Part shown: positions 13,168 through 15,611 of the stretch, piece after piece
Layout: each line of letters begins with the position of its first letter
How positions within the stretch are numbered: the stretch's first letter is position 1
Translations under genes and position numbers: made by a program
Notes under the pieces: model-generated
Seen by the model: the letters and a program-made list of their open reading frames with translations, nothing else
Database searches by the model: none
Told to the model about the DNA's origin: nothing
Source: an uncultured Collinsella sp.
GTDB taxonomy: Bacteria; Actinomycetota; Coriobacteriia; Coriobacteriales; Coriobacteriaceae
Direction: 5' to 3'
Assembly (NCBI GenBank): GCA_900551365.1
Contig: URVZ01000039.1
Location: 1-15,611, forward strand
Length of the DNA: 15,611 nucleotides

Positions 13168-14970
13168 ATGTCTCAGAGAAGCACCAGTCCGCTCAAACGC
13201 TCCACCGTACGTCGCACGCTGCAGCGTTTTTGGGACGTCACGCGCACACAGCCGTTGATTGTTTTTCTCTCGGTGTTCTCGTCGGCGGGCTACATCTTTT
13301 TGCTGACGTTTGCCAATACCTATGTGATGGCCCTCATTGTCGACCGCGTTCAAGCCGGTCCCGTGGCGGGTGATCAGGTGTTTGAGGTCTTCGGCCCCTA
13401 TATCCTGGCGCTCGTACTCGTTAACCTGGTGGGCCAAATCCTCTCCAAGCTGCAGGACTACACCGTCTACAAGCTCGAGATTGCGGGCAACTATCACCTG
13501 GCGCGCCTGTGCTTCGACACGCTCTCCAATCAATCCATGACATTTCACACCAGCCGCTTTGGCGGATCGCTCGTGAGCCAGACGAGCCGTTTTATGAGCG
13601 GCTATACGGGGCTGGTCGACGTGACGGTGTATTCGCTCATCCCCACCATCACCTCGGTCATCTGCACGGTGGCGGCGCTCGCCCCGGTGGTGCCGACGTT
13701 TACCGTGATCCTGGTGTGCATCATGGCCGTCTACATCGCGTTTGTCTGGCTTATGTACAAGCGCATCATGCCGCTTTCGGCCGCGACGTCCGCCGCGCAG
13801 AACAAGCTCTCGGGCGTGCTCTCCGACGCGGTCACGAACATCTTGGCCGTCAAGACCTGCGGGCGCGAGGACTTTGAACGTGATCTGTTCGACGCCGCTG
13901 ATCGTGCCGCGCGCGATGCCGAGACGGTCTCGATGCACGCCATGATGCAGCGCAACTTTACGACCTCGGGTCTTATCGTCATCACCATGGCCGTGGTGAG
14001 CGTATTCGTGGCGGGCGGCAACGCGTGGTTTGGCATCTCGGCCGGCTCGCTCGTCATGATCTTTACCTACACCTATAACCTCACCATGCGCCTGAACTAC
14101 GTAAGCTCCATGATGCAGCGCATCAACCGCGCGCTCGGCGATGCGGCCGAGATGACGCGCGTGCTGGACGAGCCACGTTTGGTGGCAGATGACCCGGACG
14201 CCCCCGAGCTCAAAGTGACCGAGGGCGCGATTGATTTTGAGCAGCTGAGCTTTGCGTACCGTGACGCTGCGGCGGGCGAGAGCGTGTTCGATGACCTGAC
14301 ACTTCATGTGGCGGCGGGCCAGCGCGTGGGCCTGGTGGGCAAATCGGGCTCGGGCAAGACGACGCTCACCAAGTTGTTGTTGCGCCTGGACGATGTACAG
14401 GGCGGCCGCGTGTTCGTGGACGGCCAGGACGTCTCGCGCTGCACGCAGCAGAGCCTGCGCCGTCAGGTTGCCTACGTGCCGCAGGAGGCGCTGCTGTTCC
14501 ACCGCTCCATTCGCGAAAACATTGCCTACGGTCGTCCCAACGCCACTGATGAGCAGATTCGCGAGGCGGCTCGCTTGGCTAATGCGACCGAGTTTATCGA
14601 CCGCTTGCCCCGTGGCTTTGACACTATGGTGGGCGAGCGCGGCGTCAAGCTCTCTGGCGGTCAGCGTCAGCGCGTGGCTATCGCCCGCGCCATCCTAACC
14701 GACGCGCCGATTCTGGTGCTCGACGAGGCGACGTCTGCCTTGGACAGCGAGTCCGAGGCGTTGGTGCAGGAGGCGCTCGAGAATCTGATGCGCGGCCGCA
14801 CCTCCATTGTGGTGGCGCACCGCCTGTCCACCGTGGCGGCGCTTGACCGCATTGTGGTGCTGGCCGATGGCGAGATTGTCGAGGACGGCACGCATACGCA
14901 GCTCGTCGAGGCGGGTGGCGAGTACGCGAGCCTGTGGAGCCGTCAGACCGGCGCATTCTTGGAGGCGTAA
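13168..14970 (+). CDS. ABC transporter, fused permease and ATP-binding half-transporter (exporter type)
   Basis: 600-residue inner-membrane exporter subunit expected to act as a dimer. The N-terminal part (about 25-320) has about six membrane helices of the type I exporter fold, including the coupling region HTSRFGGSLVSQTSRF. The nucleotide-binding domain (about 360-600) has Walker A GKSGSGKTT with Lys397, Q-loop VPQEALLF, signature LSGGQRQR from Leu495, Walker B ILVLDE with Asp519 and catalytic Glu520, D-loop SALDS and H-loop His551. All ATPase residues are intact. Only one such gene is present, so a homodimer is likely. The substrate (lipid, peptide or drug) cannot be told. ATG 13168 is chosen for its GAAAGGA ribosome site; ATG 13132 in frame lacks one and adds a basic 12-residue extension. 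Confidence 0.95.
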   Translation: MSQRSTSPLKRSTVRRTLQRFWDVTRTQPLIVFLSVFSSAGYIFLLTFANTYVMALIVDRVQAGPVAGDQVFEVFGPYILALVLVNLVGQILSKLQDYTVYKLEIAGNYHLARLCFDTLSNQSMTFHTSRFGGSLVSQTSRFMSGYTGLVDVTVYSLIPTITSVICTVAALAPVVPTFTVILVCIMAVYIAFVWLMYKRIMPLSAATSAAQNKLSGVLSDAVTNILAVKTCGREDFERDLFDAADRAARDAETVSMHAMMQRNFTTSGLIVITMAVVSVFVAGGNAWFGISAGSLVMIFTYTYNLTMRLNYVSSMMQRINRALGDAAEMTRVLDEPRLVADDPDAPELKVTEGAIDFEQLSFAYRDAAAGESVFDDLTLHVAAGQRVGLVGKSGSGKTTLTKLLLRLDDVQGGRVFVDGQDVSRCTQQSLRRQVAYVPQEALLFHRSIRENIAYGRPNATDEQIREAARLANATEFIDRLPRGFDTMVGERGVKLSGGQRQRVAIARAILTDAPILVLDEATSALDSESEALVQEALENLMRGRTSIVVAHRLSTVAALDRIVVLADGEIVEDGTHTQLVEAGGEYASLWSRQTGAFLEA

Positions 14971-14984
14971 GCGTCTCGGACGTG

Positions 14985-14998
14985 GGACAATTGTGTCC
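14985..14998. promoter_or_regulatory. Dyad between the ABC transporter gene and nth
   Basis: GGACA-ATTG-TGTCC is a 5-bp inverted repeat around a 4-base centre, 36 bases before ATG 15034. Possible operator or weak hairpin; no T-run follows. Confidence 0.3.
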
Positions 14999-15033
14999 AT
15001 AAGTTTATTGTGCCGTTGAGCCGAGGAGTCGTT

Positions 15034-15611
15034 ATGCCACGCGAGACCAATGCCGCCAAACGCGAGCGCGCCGTTGAGGTGTGTGAGCGCCTCAACCGTC
15101 GTTATGGCCCGGTCGAGTGCTTTTTGGACCACGAGAATCCCTTCCGCCTGCTGATCGCGGTGTTGCTCTCGGCGCAAACGACCGACGCGCAGGTCAACAA
15201 GGTGACGCCGAAGCTGTTTGCCCAGTGGCCCACGCCCGAGGCCATGGCCGGGGTGAGTGTGGCTGACGTGGCAGACACCATCAAGTCACTCGGCTTTTAT
15301 AAGAGCAAGGCCAAGCACGCCGTGGAGGCCGCGCAGATGATCGTCGCCGACTATGGCGGCGAGGTGCCGGCCGACATGAAGGAACTCGTGAAGCTGCCGG
15401 GCGTGGGACGCAAGACGGCGAACATCGTGCTCAACGTGGGGTATGGCATCGTGGAGGGCATTGCGGTGGACACGCACGTCAACCGCATTGCGCATCGCCT
15501 GATGTTGAGTCCCAAGACACATGCCAAGGAGCCGCTCAAGACCGAGCAGGATCTGCTCAAGATTTTGCCGCACGAGTATTGGGAGTCGGTCAACCATCAG
15601 TGGATCACCTT
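15034..15611 (+). CDS. nth: Endonuclease III (DNA glycosylase/AP lyase), 3' end outside window
   Basis: The first 192 residues of a base-excision-repair enzyme that removes oxidised pyrimidines and nicks the abasic site. The frame is open to the window end without a stop. It shows NPFRLLIAVLLSAQTTDAQV (typical Nth N-terminal helix), the helix-hairpin-helix LPGVGRKTAN with catalytic Lys127, and AVDTHVNRIAHRL with catalytic Asp146. The four-cysteine iron-sulfur motif expected about 20 residues further on lies beyond the window, so cluster status is unknown. The start is ATG 15034 with GAGGAG upstream. It lies 63 bases after the ABC transporter gene on the same strand and may share its transcript. 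It is the second HhH-GPD glycosylase in the window, clearly distinct from the one at 7059. Confidence 0.95.
   Translation, partial: MPRETNAAKRERAVEVCERLNRRYGPVECFLDHENPFRLLIAVLLSAQTTDAQVNKVTPKLFAQWPTPEAMAGVSVADVADTIKSLGFYKSKAKHAVEAAQMIVADYGGEVPADMKELVKLPGVGRKTANIVLNVGYGIVEGIAVDTHVNRIAHRLMLSPKTHAKEPLKTEQDLLKILPHEYWESVNHQWIT

Noticed and set aside
13012..14502. Open frame of 496 codons on the - strand opposite the ABC transporter
   Set aside because: It lies antisense to a gene with every ABC motif intact and is rich in His, Arg, Asp and Gln, as expected from reading G+C-rich codons backwards. No domain is visible.

Overview
The window reads as ordinary chromosome of a high-G+C, anaerobe-type actinobacterium. 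The best guess is a coriobacterium such as Collinsella. This rests on base composition, the G/C-ending codons, a LytS/LytTR system, a rubrerythrin, a UMF1-type MFS carrier and the gene style. It is an inference, because no species marker is visible. Almost every gene is on the + strand, in short operons separated by intrinsic terminators.

Layout. (1) 1-1653: the tail of an unrecognised protein, then a UMF1/Atg22-like MFS transporter. (2) 1768-5197: a leader hairpin with T-run, then a family-2-like glycosyltransferase, a LytS-type sensor kinase that overlaps it by ATGA, and a LytTR response regulator, closed by a terminator. (3) 5238-6233: a YfcE-type phosphodiesterase, its terminator, a 409-base gene-free stretch holding a perfect 39-bp inverted repeat, and tRNA-Asp(GTC) with its own promoter and terminator. 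(4) 6386-8618: an Rrf2-type regulator with a Cys cluster, 21 bases ahead of a MutY-like glycosylase that lacks the Fe-S cysteines, then rubrerythrin. This looks like a redox/DNA-repair neighbourhood. (5) 8638-10420: two orphan membrane proteins, each preceded by a repeat module made of a long hairpin with a conserved 36-nt loop and unrelated but self-complementary arms, followed by a near-identical terminator. (6) 10511-11634: a less G+C-rich two-gene cassette, a DUF6036/AbiEii-like nucleotidyltransferase and a helix-turn-helix protein joined by a TTGA overlap, which looks like a toxin-antitoxin or abortive-infection pair. (7) 11686-15611: RmuC, an ABC exporter half-transporter, and endonuclease III, cut by the window end.

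The two most interesting items are the hairpin module repeated at 8638-8804 and 9540-9732, where loop sequence is conserved but the arms differ completely while remaining base-paired, and the nucleotidyltransferase/HTH pair at 10544-11634. No CRISPR array, transposase, prophage or replication origin was seen.
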